Below are positions 27,770 to 36,184 of a stretch of DNA of 44,819 nucleotides, one piece after another. The position numbers were made by a program, and so were the translations under genes. Within the stretch, counting starts at the first letter, position 1, and every line of letters starts with the position of its first letter. The notes beneath the pieces were generated by a model. The model worked only from the letters and a program-made list of their open reading frames with translations, did not search any database and was not told the DNA's origin. The stretch comes from Fuerstiella sp. (lineage in GTDB: Bacteria > Planctomycetota > Planctomycetia > Planctomycetales > Planctomycetaceae). Location of the stretch: positions 1 through 44,819 of the forward strand of contig JAQWOH010000082.1 in assembly GCA_029245955.1 (NCBI GenBank). The letters are read 5' to 3'.

Positions 27770-27840
27770 TGTAACATGCCGTATGAAAGGATGTTACAAC
27801 CGAACCACCACGATCTCCACTTTTCCCCACAACTCACCAC
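27770..27840 (-). promoter_or_regulatory. mraZ promoter with MraZ-box-like GTGG array and inverted repeat
   Basis: Reading the minus strand, GTGG occurs beginning at 27840, 27830, 27820 and 27811, spacing 10, 10 and 9 bp, which matches the known MraZ box (GTGG/TGGG direct repeats one helical turn apart). Further towards mraZ lies a perfect 8-bp inverted repeat, TGTAACAT (27798-27791) and ATGTTACA (27777-27770), with a 13-bp spacer. Inside it, TTGTAA and TGTTAC are 17 bp apart and could serve as -35 and -10 elements. The array would then sit just upstream of the -35. The ATG is 30 bp further on. Confidence 0.65.
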
Positions 27841-27967
27841 GGGGTGGAATTTAACCGCTCTGCACAGCAGGTCAAGCCAAGCCCGTCAGATCCAGAGCAG
27901 CTCAGAGGTGCGGCCGGACGCAGGTCGTTGTGGCGTAACGGATTGGCGAATTTCGCAAAATTCAAAT

Positions 27968-29101
27968 TCACGTTCGCGGCGTACCCGTGGGCGCTTCACC
28001 AGCCCGCAAGTCGCGCAGCACCTGATCATAACTTTCAATCACTGACTGCCATCTAAAGTGTTTCATCACAAATACTTGTGCATTTCTGGAGACAGTATTG
28101 CGGGCCTCTGAATCATGCAGCACCATGTCGATGCGTTCGGCCAGGTCCACAGGGCTGGCGGGTGGTACGAGCCACCCGGTACGGCCATCGTCAATCACTT
28201 CTCGGGTACCATCAACCGATGTAGCCACTACAGGCAGCGCGTTCGCCATCGCCTCCAGCACAACATTCGGCATTCCTTCCCATCGCGAAGGCAGGACCAG
28301 CATCGTCGACTGCCGCATCAGTTCAGAGATGTCATGGCGATATCCCAAAAGTTGTACGCGGTCACGAAGCTGATTCTGGTCAATCGCACGTTGCAGCGAC
28401 GACGCGAGGGGGCCCTCACCAACAAACTTCAGCTGACAATTGCCGCGAACAGCATCCGGCAGCAGGCGGTATGCCTCCAGTAGGTCGAATGGGGCTTTCT
28501 GTGCAGTGAGTCGTCCCACCGCCAGCAGCACTGCTCGCTTCGGCTCAGGGGCCTGCATGCTTAGTCCGGGAGCATCAACCCCGTTCGGAATCATCGACAC
28601 GGCATCGGGCTTCAGCCGGCACAACTTGGTATGAGTTTCAGCTACATGCTGACTGACTGCAACATAGTGGTCAGAACAGAATCGAGTCAGCCGGTCCGTC
28701 AGAACGACCCATGTTCGTCGGTCCGCCACTCGGACGCCGGACACCATCAGCGGACGTGGTTGTCCGGACAGACCGATACAGCGAGCCGCCAGGCGGCCGT
28801 AAAAGTTTGCCTGGTGCAGAAAACACTGCACAACATCCGTGGGGTTTGTTCTGAATTCGGCCGCCAGACGCCAGAAGGCCCGAATATCTGCAAAACCACG
28901 GCACCCCAGTGCCGTGACCGGAATCCCCGTCGCCTGCAACTGTTGGATCATCGCGCCCGCATCTCGCAAACTGATCACTCGCACCCGCCAGCCTTTGTCC
29001 TGTAACCCGATCGCAATGCGCACCATTGCCTTTTCTGCACCACCGATATCCAATTCAGTGATGCAGAATGTGACAGACGGAATTGCTGAGTCTTCAGTCA
29101 C
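27968..29101 (-). CDS. Glycosyltransferase family 4 (GT-B fold)
   Basis: The 377-residue enzyme has the GT4 layout: an N-terminal Rossmann domain starting TFCITELDIGGAEKAMVRIA (the GGAE motif near residue 20) and a C-terminal domain with AVLLAVGRLTAQKAPFDLLE, LKFVGEGPLASSL and the donor-binding block PSRWEGMPNVVLEAMANALP, with the two Glu of the EX7E motif, followed by VDGTREVIDDGRTGWLVPP. It moves a sugar from a nucleotide donor to an acceptor in lipopolysaccharide, capsule or glycoprotein synthesis; the exact sugar cannot be read. No signal peptide; cytoplasmic or membrane-associated. It stands between mraZ (upstream promoter region shared side) and queA without other polysaccharide genes. 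Confidence 0.93.
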   Translation of the reverse strand: MTEDSAIPSVTFCITELDIGGAEKAMVRIAIGLQDKGWRVRVISLRDAGAMIQQLQATGIPVTALGCRGFADIRAFWRLAAEFRTNPTDVVQCFLHQANFYGRLAARCIGLSGQPRPLMVSGVRVADRRTWVVLTDRLTRFCSDHYVAVSQHVAETHTKLCRLKPDAVSMIPNGVDAPGLSMQAPEPKRAVLLAVGRLTAQKAPFDLLEAYRLLPDAVRGNCQLKFVGEGPLASSLQRAIDQNQLRDRVQLLGYRHDISELMRQSTMLVLPSRWEGMPNVVLEAMANALPVVATSVDGTREVIDDGRTGWLVPPASPVDLAERIDMVLHDSEARNTVSRNAQVFVMKHFRWQSVIESYDQVLRDLRAGEAPTGTPRT

Positions 29102-29235
29102 CTGATAGTTCCGGCAAAAGCACGCGTTGTGAAGCCGTTACAACAGCGTTGCGTGCGGCTCCATTGAGTTGATCGACACGCTAAGCTGTTGTGCTTTCCC
29201 ATACCTTGTACAACCAGTAATGAATCATCTTTTCC

Positions 29236-30333
29236 ATGGTGGCGCCGGACTTAGACGACATTTCCTCGTGGCAGTACAATCTGCCCGCAGAACTCATTGC
29301 CTCACGACCTGCAGCAAAGCGGGATGATTCACGGTTAATGATTGTTCGACGTGACTCGGGACGCATCGAACATGCAAAGATACGTGACCTGCCCGACCTG
29401 TTGTCTGCCGATGACCTGCTGATATTTAACAATACGAAGGTTTTGCCTGCACGTTTGTTCGGATTTCGAACATCGACCAGGGGAAAGTGGGAAGGTCTGT
29501 TTCTGGAACAACTGGCCGACGCTCACTGGAAAATCACCGGCCAGACCCGTGGAAAGCTGACCGTTGGGGAATCCATCACTCTGATCTCAGCACATCAGCC
29601 CGGACGGAATCATCGCGATCAACGACGGCAGTCGAAAACTGCGCTGCAACTGAAACTGGTCGAATGCTTCGCTGACGGCACCTGGCGGGTTCTGCCGAGC
29701 CGCCCGGGAGACGCGATTTCGCTTCTCGAGCAATTCGGAACATTGCCGCTTCCGCCCTACATCGGGCGGAAGGTTGCAGATGCTGCGGACCAGACTCGGT
29801 ATCAAACCATCTTCGCCCATGAGCCCGGGGCCATCGCTGCTCCCACGGCGGGTCTGCACTTCACGCCCGAACTACTGCGGCGTTGTGCGGAACACGGAAT
29901 CACGTCAAGCGAGGTGACTCTTCACGTGGGCATTGGAACGTTTCGCCCGGTCAGTTCACAGAAATTGTCTGAGCACGAAATGCATTCGGAATGGGGACAC
30001 GTGCCCAAAACATCTGCCGATTCCATTGCCTCAGCACGGACTGCGGGAGGCAAGATAGTTGCCGTGGGAACGACGTGCGTGCGTACCGTTGAGGCAGCGG
30101 CCGAACAGGGCAGACTGGCGAACTGGCACGGTTCCACAAACTTATTCATAAAACCTGGATTCAAGTTTACCGTCACCGACCAGCTTCTGACGAATTTCCA
30201 CCTGCCGGGGTCGACATTGTTAGTATTGGTAGCCGCTCTTGCCGGGTATGATCTCACCATGGAGGCATATCGTCAGGCCGTTGCCGAACAATATCGCTTC
30301 TACAGTTACGGTGACGCGATGCTGATTCTGTGA
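29236..30333 (+). CDS. queA: tRNA S-adenosylmethionine ribosyltransferase-isomerase
   Basis: QueA transfers and rearranges the ribosyl part of S-adenosylmethionine onto preQ1 at position 34 of certain tRNAs, giving epoxyqueuosine. The 365-residue length is normal. Family blocks are LPAELIASRPAAKRDDSRLM, LLIFNNTKVLPARLFG, PLPPYIGR, YQTIFAHEPGAIAAPTAGLH, VTLHVGIGTFRPV, VGTTCVRTVE, GSTNLFIKPGFKF, TNFHLPGSTLLVLVAALAG and the end FYSYGDAML. The ATG at 29236 is used; a GTG follows directly. There is a small insert with basic residues near 120-135 (GRNHRDQRRQSK). No other queuosine gene is seen nearby. Confidence 0.97.
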   Translation: MVAPDLDDISSWQYNLPAELIASRPAAKRDDSRLMIVRRDSGRIEHAKIRDLPDLLSADDLLIFNNTKVLPARLFGFRTSTRGKWEGLFLEQLADAHWKITGQTRGKLTVGESITLISAHQPGRNHRDQRRQSKTALQLKLVECFADGTWRVLPSRPGDAISLLEQFGTLPLPPYIGRKVADAADQTRYQTIFAHEPGAIAAPTAGLHFTPELLRRCAEHGITSSEVTLHVGIGTFRPVSSQKLSEHEMHSEWGHVPKTSADSIASARTAGGKIVAVGTTCVRTVEAAAEQGRLANWHGSTNLFIKPGFKFTVTDQLLTNFHLPGSTLLVLVAALAGYDLTMEAYRQAVAEQYRFYSYGDAMLIL

Positions 30334-30404
30334 CACGGCAGCCATGTTTCGTTCATTGTTGATATTCAGACTGACATGCCGCCAGCTTCAGTTATTGAAC
30401 CGAA

Positions 30405-30896
30405 ATGATAAATCAGAAACCATTTCAAATATCAATTGTGCTGCTCAGACTGCTGCTCGCCGCCTGGATCGGAGCAGCCGTGCTGTACGTCATCACCAGC
30501 GTTGCCGAACAGACATCTTCGAATTTCGACTCCCTGATTCGCGATCAGCTGGCAACGATTCGTTTCCCGCTGTACTACTGTTTTGGACTGGCAATTCATG
30601 TCGCTGCAGTTGCTCTTGCCTTCGGCGTCTGGAAGACATCCGCTCCGGAAAACCGCCGCCGCCTGCTGATCGTATTTTTGCTTGTGGGGCTGTCCGGCAT
30701 CCTGATAACACTGGATTACTTCATAATTTACGTTCCGCTGCAGGACTTAATAACGCCGCCGGGACAGGTGCGCAGCCAGCGGTTTATTCAACTGCACACT
30801 CTGTCTCGCCGTGCAAATGAAGTACACCTGACCATAATGCTTATCGCTGCAATTGTAGCATCGATTCCCCTGAACGTCGTACGATCGGAGCAGTAG
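30405..30896 (+). CDS. Four-helix inner membrane protein (DUF4149-like)
   Basis: The 163-residue protein has four predicted membrane helices: about 10-32 (VLLRLLLAAWIGAAVLYVIT), 52-73 (FPLYYCFGLAIHVAAVALAF), 86-112 (LLIVFLLVGLSGILITLDYF) and 140-157 (IMLIAAIVASIPL). Between helices 3 and 4 lies a conserved-looking loop with LHTLSRRANEVHL. The size and layout resemble DUF4149-type proteins, but I am not sure of the family. The gene begins 72 bp after queA on the same strand and may be in its operon. Function unknown. Confidence 0.7.
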   Translation: MINQKPFQISIVLLRLLLAAWIGAAVLYVITSVAEQTSSNFDSLIRDQLATIRFPLYYCFGLAIHVAAVALAFGVWKTSAPENRRRLLIVFLLVGLSGILITLDYFIIYVPLQDLITPPGQVRSQRFIQLHTLSRRANEVHLTIMLIAAIVASIPLNVVRSEQ

Positions 30897-30917
30897 CGCC
30901 GACAGCATGACGGCAGC

Positions 30918-31592
30918 CTATTTGCAGGATTCGCCACCGACGGATTTGCCCTCACTGGGCTCGTTCGGGAAAAACCGCTGTGCCACCGCAGCGACCAACA
31001 CGGGAACCGCCACGGCAACACCCAGTGCCAGAGGCAGCCACTTGTGCTTTTCTGCATAATCACCGAATGCTGCGTAGGCCACAGCAATGCCCAGATTGCT
31101 CAGGAAAACGGCCGGCAGAAATCGGCGCCATGCCAGCCTGTGAATTCCTGCAATCAATACCCCTGCTTCGGCAAATACAGGCATGGCTCGAGTAAGCACA
31201 AGCACCAGTGGACCATAACGGTCACTGATGTTCTTCATGCGTGTCAGATCATCACCGCTTGAAAACCAGAGTGCAAAAGGTTGTCCCCAGCGTCGTGCCA
31301 GAGCAAATCCCAGCACAGCGCCAAGGTTCATACCGATCCAGGTGGCGCACGTCCCGCGCAGCCAGCCCAGCTGCCAGCCGCTCAGAGTGCTGATAACGCT
31401 GGATGGCACGGGAAGCAGAATATCCGTCGCCAGAACCCCGACGACGACTACCATCGTTAATGGGGCCGACGGAGGATCATCCGCAAATTTCTGCAGCAGC
31501 CGCTCCAGCTGTCCACCGAAGAACAGAAACGGCAGCACAGGCACCAGCAGCACCACGCACATCAACGGCAATGTCCGAAACAGTTCACGCAT
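30918..31592 (-). CDS. VTT/DedA-family (SNARE-associated) membrane protein
   Basis: I place the start at ATG 31592 (MRELFRTLPLMCVVLLVPVL), giving 224 residues; a longer frame begins at 31631 but adds a non-membrane Cys-containing stretch. The protein has several hydrophobic helices and the VTT-domain features: the LATDILLPVPSSVISTLSG re-entrant loop region, the GAVLGFALARRWG block and LVLVLTRAMPVFAEAGVLIA. VTT proteins are thought to move or scramble lipid carriers such as undecaprenyl phosphate or phosphatidylethanolamine across the inner membrane. The C-terminus (EPSEGKSVGGESCK) is soluble. It converges with the queA-side genes with a 21-bp gap. Confidence 0.88.
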   Translation of the reverse strand: MRELFRTLPLMCVVLLVPVLPFLFFGGQLERLLQKFADDPPSAPLTMVVVVGVLATDILLPVPSSVISTLSGWQLGWLRGTCATWIGMNLGAVLGFALARRWGQPFALWFSSGDDLTRMKNISDRYGPLVLVLTRAMPVFAEAGVLIAGIHRLAWRRFLPAVFLSNLGIAVAYAAFGDYAEKHKWLPLALGVAVAVPVLVAAVAQRFFPNEPSEGKSVGGESCK

Positions 31593-31718
31593 GACCGTTG
31601 TCCCGACGAAAACGCAGCGGCACTGAATCAAACTCAGCTGCCAGCGAATAGATTACTTCAGGTTCGACCGATGCATGTCTGAGCCTGAGAGAGGAGCGAC
31701 GGTGACTGTCTCCGCCGT

Positions 31719-34700
31719 TTAAGTCACACGTTCCCACTGTTCGTCCAGTCGCGGCCCGGACACGTTAATGGCAGTGCCAAGCTTCTGAGCGTACAGGCTG
31801 ACACGAAATTCTTCCAGCATCCACCGGTAGTGATTCAGCATTGGGTCGCTGCGCTGCTGTTCAATCATCTGCGTCTGACGAGCCAGATACCGATTTTCAT
31901 AACGGGAAAAATCCAGTTGCAATGTTCGTTCGGTATTCAGGCCACCGGAATTCAATCGATCAAGTCTCATACGAATACAGGTCATGTAACGAGGAAACTG
32001 AATCAACCAGGGCCACGGTGTGTCTGCCAGGAAGGTTGGATTCACCAGACGGTGAAGCTGCTGCTGCATGTCGGCAATCAGGCCGCTCCACTCCGGTCCG
32101 TCGGCATCGGCCAGCATCCGCTGCGTGTCCAGATATTGTTTCAGCAGTCCGGGCAGCAGCTGCACAAATTCCTGCACAACGACGCCCAGACGCTTGCGGC
32201 CGTTTCGCAGAAACTTCTCAAAAACGGCCTGTGTCCTTGGCGTTTCCCGGGGAGACAGGTAGGCACGTTCGACCATCAGGAACTGCAGCTGCGAAGTCAG
32301 GTTCAGACCTCGAACTGCTGTCGCCTGCTGGTGCAATTTCTGCAGATGAGGCAGGTGTTCCACCTGCCGGCGAATGCGACTTTTGTCCGTCAACAGAATC
32401 AGTCGACGTAAGCCTTGTCTCAGCAAAGCCTGCGCGGTGGCTGCGGTTTCACACAAGGTCAACGCAACAGACGTATTATCGTCGCGCAGTGCCGGAAAGG
32501 CCTGGATCTTCATCCCGGCCCGATCGATCGTAATACTGGCAGGAATGTCAGCGAAAACCCAGGACGTGAACCCGGTTCGATGCCACTGCATTTCTTCCGC
32601 TGATCGACCGGCCGTCACATCCTCCTGATTGCCATGTTTCAGCAAAGTCAGACGCAGCTGGTCGATATCGCGATTCTCAGCAACCGTTTTTCTGCTGCCG
32701 TCCTGGACACGTATATTCGTAAGCAGGTGGTCCGGCAGCACCATCTGACTAAAATCCTCAGGACGGACCGGCTCACCGGCAATCTTAGACAACTCCAGCG
32801 CAACCACTGACAACAGATTACCTTGACCGAATTCGAGCCCGGCCACGATCTGTTCTGCCGTATCCGGCGCCGGCACGAAATTCCGTCGCAGATTCTTGGG
32901 CAATGACCGAATCAGGGCGGTCACCTTCTGCCCCACCAGCCCGGGGACCAGCCACGTGAGTCGGTTTTGATCCAACTGAGCAAGACCTTCCACAGGCACC
33001 GTGATTGTCACTCCGTCCGCATCTCGCCCGGGATCAAGCTGGTAGCTAAGGGGCAGCTTCATAGTGCCCATCGTCACCGACGCGGGAAAGTCCGCACTGC
33101 CTTCTTCACGCTGCGTTTCGCTGGCAAACGCGTTCAAGTCGAACTGCAACAGCCCGGGACGAGACCGGGATGTTCGCTGATACCAGCGACGCAATCGATT
33201 TCGGTCGCTGATGCCTGTTGGAATCTGTTTATCGTAGATCTCGAACAGGATATCTTCGCTGGGCAGAAGGTCATGTCGTCGCGTTCTGGCCTGCAGCTCC
33301 TTCACTTGCTTAAGTACCTCGACGTTGTGCTGCAGAAACGGAAAGTCGCGTCCCCAACCCGACCTGGCTGTGTCCACGCCAGAGCGATACGCAGACGAGT
33401 CCGGATCGGGACGAGTTGACCTGCCCGGTGTAATCCGGGAGCGACTGCCGGTACGCAGCTCGTCTTCCTCGGCCGCGAAACTCGATTCTCGTTCGTCCTC
33501 AGTCCTTCCATACAACAATCCGAGTTCGACAAGGCCGAACTGGATGAGCAGCTCACGCGACTTAACCGGATCCACTTTTGCAAACGACGTCTTGCGTCGA
33601 GGCACGATGGGCAGTCCCCACAGCGTGACCTTTTCGAAGCACATGATATTGCCCGCGTTCGCGTCCCAGTGAGGTTCACTGTATTCCCGCTTCACAAGAT
33701 GTTCGGCGACAGCTTCGACCCACTCCGGCTGAATGCGAGCAATGGTGCGTGCAAAACGCTGCGAAGTTTCCACCAACTCCGCAGCGACGAACCACTTCGG
33801 CCCCCTGGCTGCCAGGGCGGAACCAGGCCAGAGAATCAACTTATTACCGCCCGCCCCTGTGTATTCACGATCGGCGGACTTATACGCCAGATTCGCCAGC
33901 AACCCAGTCATCAGAGAGCGATGGATAAGTGCGAAATCGTTTTTTCTGTCTTTCAGGGGGTGCAGCGCGGCGGCCTTTTTCAGGTGCTGATCGCCGGATT
34001 CCGCCAGCAGGTCCTTTAACTGCCGATGCACGTCAATCCATTCCCGCATTCTCATCCAGGAAAGAAAATTCTGACGACACCACTTCTTCAGCTGACCTCC
34101 GGAGAGCTTCTGTTTTTGTTCGTGCCATGCATCCCACAGGTTCAGAAGTGTCAGAAAATCACTGTCAGCATTTCTAAATTTTCGGTGTGCTTCATCGGCT
34201 GCCTGCTGTTTCTCGATCGGTCGTTCGCGGGGATCCTGAATTTCCAGTGCGGATGCGATGATCATCACCTCCGGAACCGCATGCTCGTCAATCGCCGCCA
34301 GAATCATGCGGCTGATCCGCGGGTCAACGGGCAGCCGAGCCATGCGCCGGCCGGTTTCTGTGAGCACGTACCCATCAGTTCCGCTGCGTCCCTTTGCGTC
34401 TACCGAAACAGGAATTTCAATGGCCTTCAATTCCTCCAGTGTCTTATAACCTTCCCGCACCGTCGTGGGCCGGGGCGGGTCGAGAAATGGAAATTCATCC
34501 AGCCGACCAAGCTTAAGATTCATTGTTCGCAGAATGACGGCAGCCAGATTTGTACGCTGAATTTCCGGCGCCGTAAACGCTTCCCGACCATTGAAATCTT
34601 CTTCATCGTACAGGCGAATACAGATTCCCGGCCCCACTCGTCCACACCGCCCCGCTCGCTGGTTTGCCGAGGCCTGAGAAACGGCTTCGATCGGCAGGCG

Positions 34701-35984
34701 TTGCATGCGGGAACGTGCAGAATAGCGACTGATGCGAGCCGTCCCCGTGTCCACGACGTAGCGGATGCCGGGAACCGTCAGCGATGACTCCGCAACATTC
34801 GTAGCCAGAACGATTCGGCGATGCTGATACTCCTGAAAGACCTTCGTCTGGTCCGCCATCGACAGTCGGCCAAACAACGGAACAATCTGAGTGGGGTGCT
34901 GTGACGTATCGCCGGGATACCTGCGACCGCCCAGCTTCTTATCGACCTCCCGAATGTCTCGCTCCGTCGGCAGAAAGACCAGGATGTGCCCGCTGTCAAT
35001 TCCGGCGAGTTCGTCGATGGCGTCGGACACTCCGTCAAACCAGTCTCGCTCATCCGCCCCGGAAGATGAACTCACTCGTTGCGGAAACACCGGCCCACGC
35101 TTCCTTTCATTCTTCACTGGATCTGCAGACGGCGTGTCGTCCGAAAGCGGCTGATAACAAATCTCGACGGGAAATGTCCGGCCTTCTACCAGGACCACCG
35201 GGGCCGGTTCTCCTTGCGTGCCGAAGTGATTCGCGAATCGTTCCGCATCAATCGTCGCTGACGTGATAATCAGGCGCAGATCTTTGCGTCGTGGCAGCAG
35301 GCGTTTCAGGTACCCCATCAGAAAGTCGATGTTCAACGACCGTTCGTGGGCTTCGTCCACGATGATTGTGTCGTATTGATCCAGAAATCGATCTGACTGT
35401 GTCTCTGCCAGCATGATGCCGTCAGTCATCAGCCGAATCAGCGTGTTGGGGCCGGAAACGTCGTTGAAACGAATTCGATATCCGACTTCCTTTCCCGTCT
35501 GGCATTTCAGCTCCTCTGCCAGACGAGTCGCAATCGACCGCGCGGCGATTCGACGTGGCTGAGTATGCCCGATCACGCCGCCAACACCCCGCCCCAGCTC
35601 AAGTGCAATCTTCGGCAGCTGGGTTGATTTTCCCGATCCCGTTTCACCACAGACGACAATCACCTGGTGGTCTCTGATGGCAGCTGCAATTTCTTCACGC
35701 CGCGCAACAACGGGAAGTTCCTCTGGCCATTGAATTCCCGGTACTGATGCGGCACGTCCTGCACGCTGTTGAACAGAACGCGTCAATTGCTGCGTCAGCT
35801 TCTTCAGGTTTCGATCGAACGGCTTCCCCGCCGCCCCGGCATTCACAATCGAACGCAGCATCCGGCGCATGGAAAACTGATCCGCCCGCATCGCCAGGCC
35901 GATCTGCTGTTCAATGTGTTTCCGATCAAAACGGGGACCGTCTTGGGAAGAACTGTGCGAGTTATTAGAAGCGCCAGGGTGCAT
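31719..35984 (-). CDS. hrpA: ATP-dependent RNA helicase HrpA (DEAH box)
   Basis: The 1421-residue helicase has the full HrpA layout: an N-terminal helical region, Walker A GETGSGKST (about residues 113-121), HTQPRRIAARSIATRLAEEL, the DEAH box (210-213, IIVDEAHERSLNIDFLMGYL), motif III ITSATID, motif VI QRAGRCGRVG, the helicase-associated HA2 domain and a long DUF3418-like C-terminal part. The start at ATG 35984 (MHPGASNNSHSSSQDGPRFD) is preferred over the open frame to 36134. HrpA unwinds stalled or collided ribosomes' mRNA in E. coli. The next gene downstream is the VTT-family gene at 31592, 126 bp away; upstream is the EutB-EutC fusion. The family is large and the match here is complete. 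Confidence 0.96.
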   Translation of the reverse strand: MHPGASNNSHSSSQDGPRFDRKHIEQQIGLAMRADQFSMRRMLRSIVNAGAAGKPFDRNLKKLTQQLTRSVQQRAGRAASVPGIQWPEELPVVARREEIAAAIRDHQVIVVCGETGSGKSTQLPKIALELGRGVGGVIGHTQPRRIAARSIATRLAEELKCQTGKEVGYRIRFNDVSGPNTLIRLMTDGIMLAETQSDRFLDQYDTIIVDEAHERSLNIDFLMGYLKRLLPRRKDLRLIITSATIDAERFANHFGTQGEPAPVVLVEGRTFPVEICYQPLSDDTPSADPVKNERKRGPVFPQRVSSSSGADERDWFDGVSDAIDELAGIDSGHILVFLPTERDIREVDKKLGGRRYPGDTSQHPTQIVPLFGRLSMADQTKVFQEYQHRRIVLATNVAESSLTVPGIRYVVDTGTARISRYSARSRMQRLPIEAVSQASANQRAGRCGRVGPGICIRLYDEEDFNGREAFTAPEIQRTNLAAVILRTMNLKLGRLDEFPFLDPPRPTTVREGYKTLEELKAIEIPVSVDAKGRSGTDGYVLTETGRRMARLPVDPRISRMILAAIDEHAVPEVMIIASALEIQDPRERPIEKQQAADEAHRKFRNADSDFLTLLNLWDAWHEQKQKLSGGQLKKWCRQNFLSWMRMREWIDVHRQLKDLLAESGDQHLKKAAALHPLKDRKNDFALIHRSLMTGLLANLAYKSADREYTGAGGNKLILWPGSALAARGPKWFVAAELVETSQRFARTIARIQPEWVEAVAEHLVKREYSEPHWDANAGNIMCFEKVTLWGLPIVPRRKTSFAKVDPVKSRELLIQFGLVELGLLYGRTEDERESSFAAEEDELRTGSRSRITPGRSTRPDPDSSAYRSGVDTARSGWGRDFPFLQHNVEVLKQVKELQARTRRHDLLPSEDILFEIYDKQIPTGISDRNRLRRWYQRTSRSRPGLLQFDLNAFASETQREEGSADFPASVTMGTMKLPLSYQLDPGRDADGVTITVPVEGLAQLDQNRLTWLVPGLVGQKVTALIRSLPKNLRRNFVPAPDTAEQIVAGLEFGQGNLLSVVALELSKIAGEPVRPEDFSQMVLPDHLLTNIRVQDGSRKTVAENRDIDQLRLTLLKHGNQEDVTAGRSAEEMQWHRTGFTSWVFADIPASITIDRAGMKIQAFPALRDDNTSVALTLCETAATAQALLRQGLRRLILLTDKSRIRRQVEHLPHLQKLHQQATAVRGLNLTSQLQFLMVERAYLSPRETPRTQAVFEKFLRNGRKRLGVVVQEFVQLLPGLLKQYLDTQRMLADADGPEWSGLIADMQQQLHRLVNPTFLADTPWPWLIQFPRYMTCIRMRLDRLNSGGLNTERTLQLDFSRYENRYLARQTQMIEQQRSDPMLNHYRWMLEEFRVSLYAQKLGTAINVSGPRLDEQWERVT

Positions 35985-36184
35985 CGTGGAATAAAGAGAA
36001 TGACGTAATGCAGCGGCACGATAGCAGAGTTCAGCATAACGAGCCTGCGAAGTTTGTGAATAACAGAAAGATTCACAATCGCTGGATTCGTATCGACACC
36101 TCGGATCAGCTGTACAGAGACTCAGCCGGGCCACGAACGCCGAATATCGCAGGCCATGCTCCCGGGAATGAAGGTCCAGCGCTG

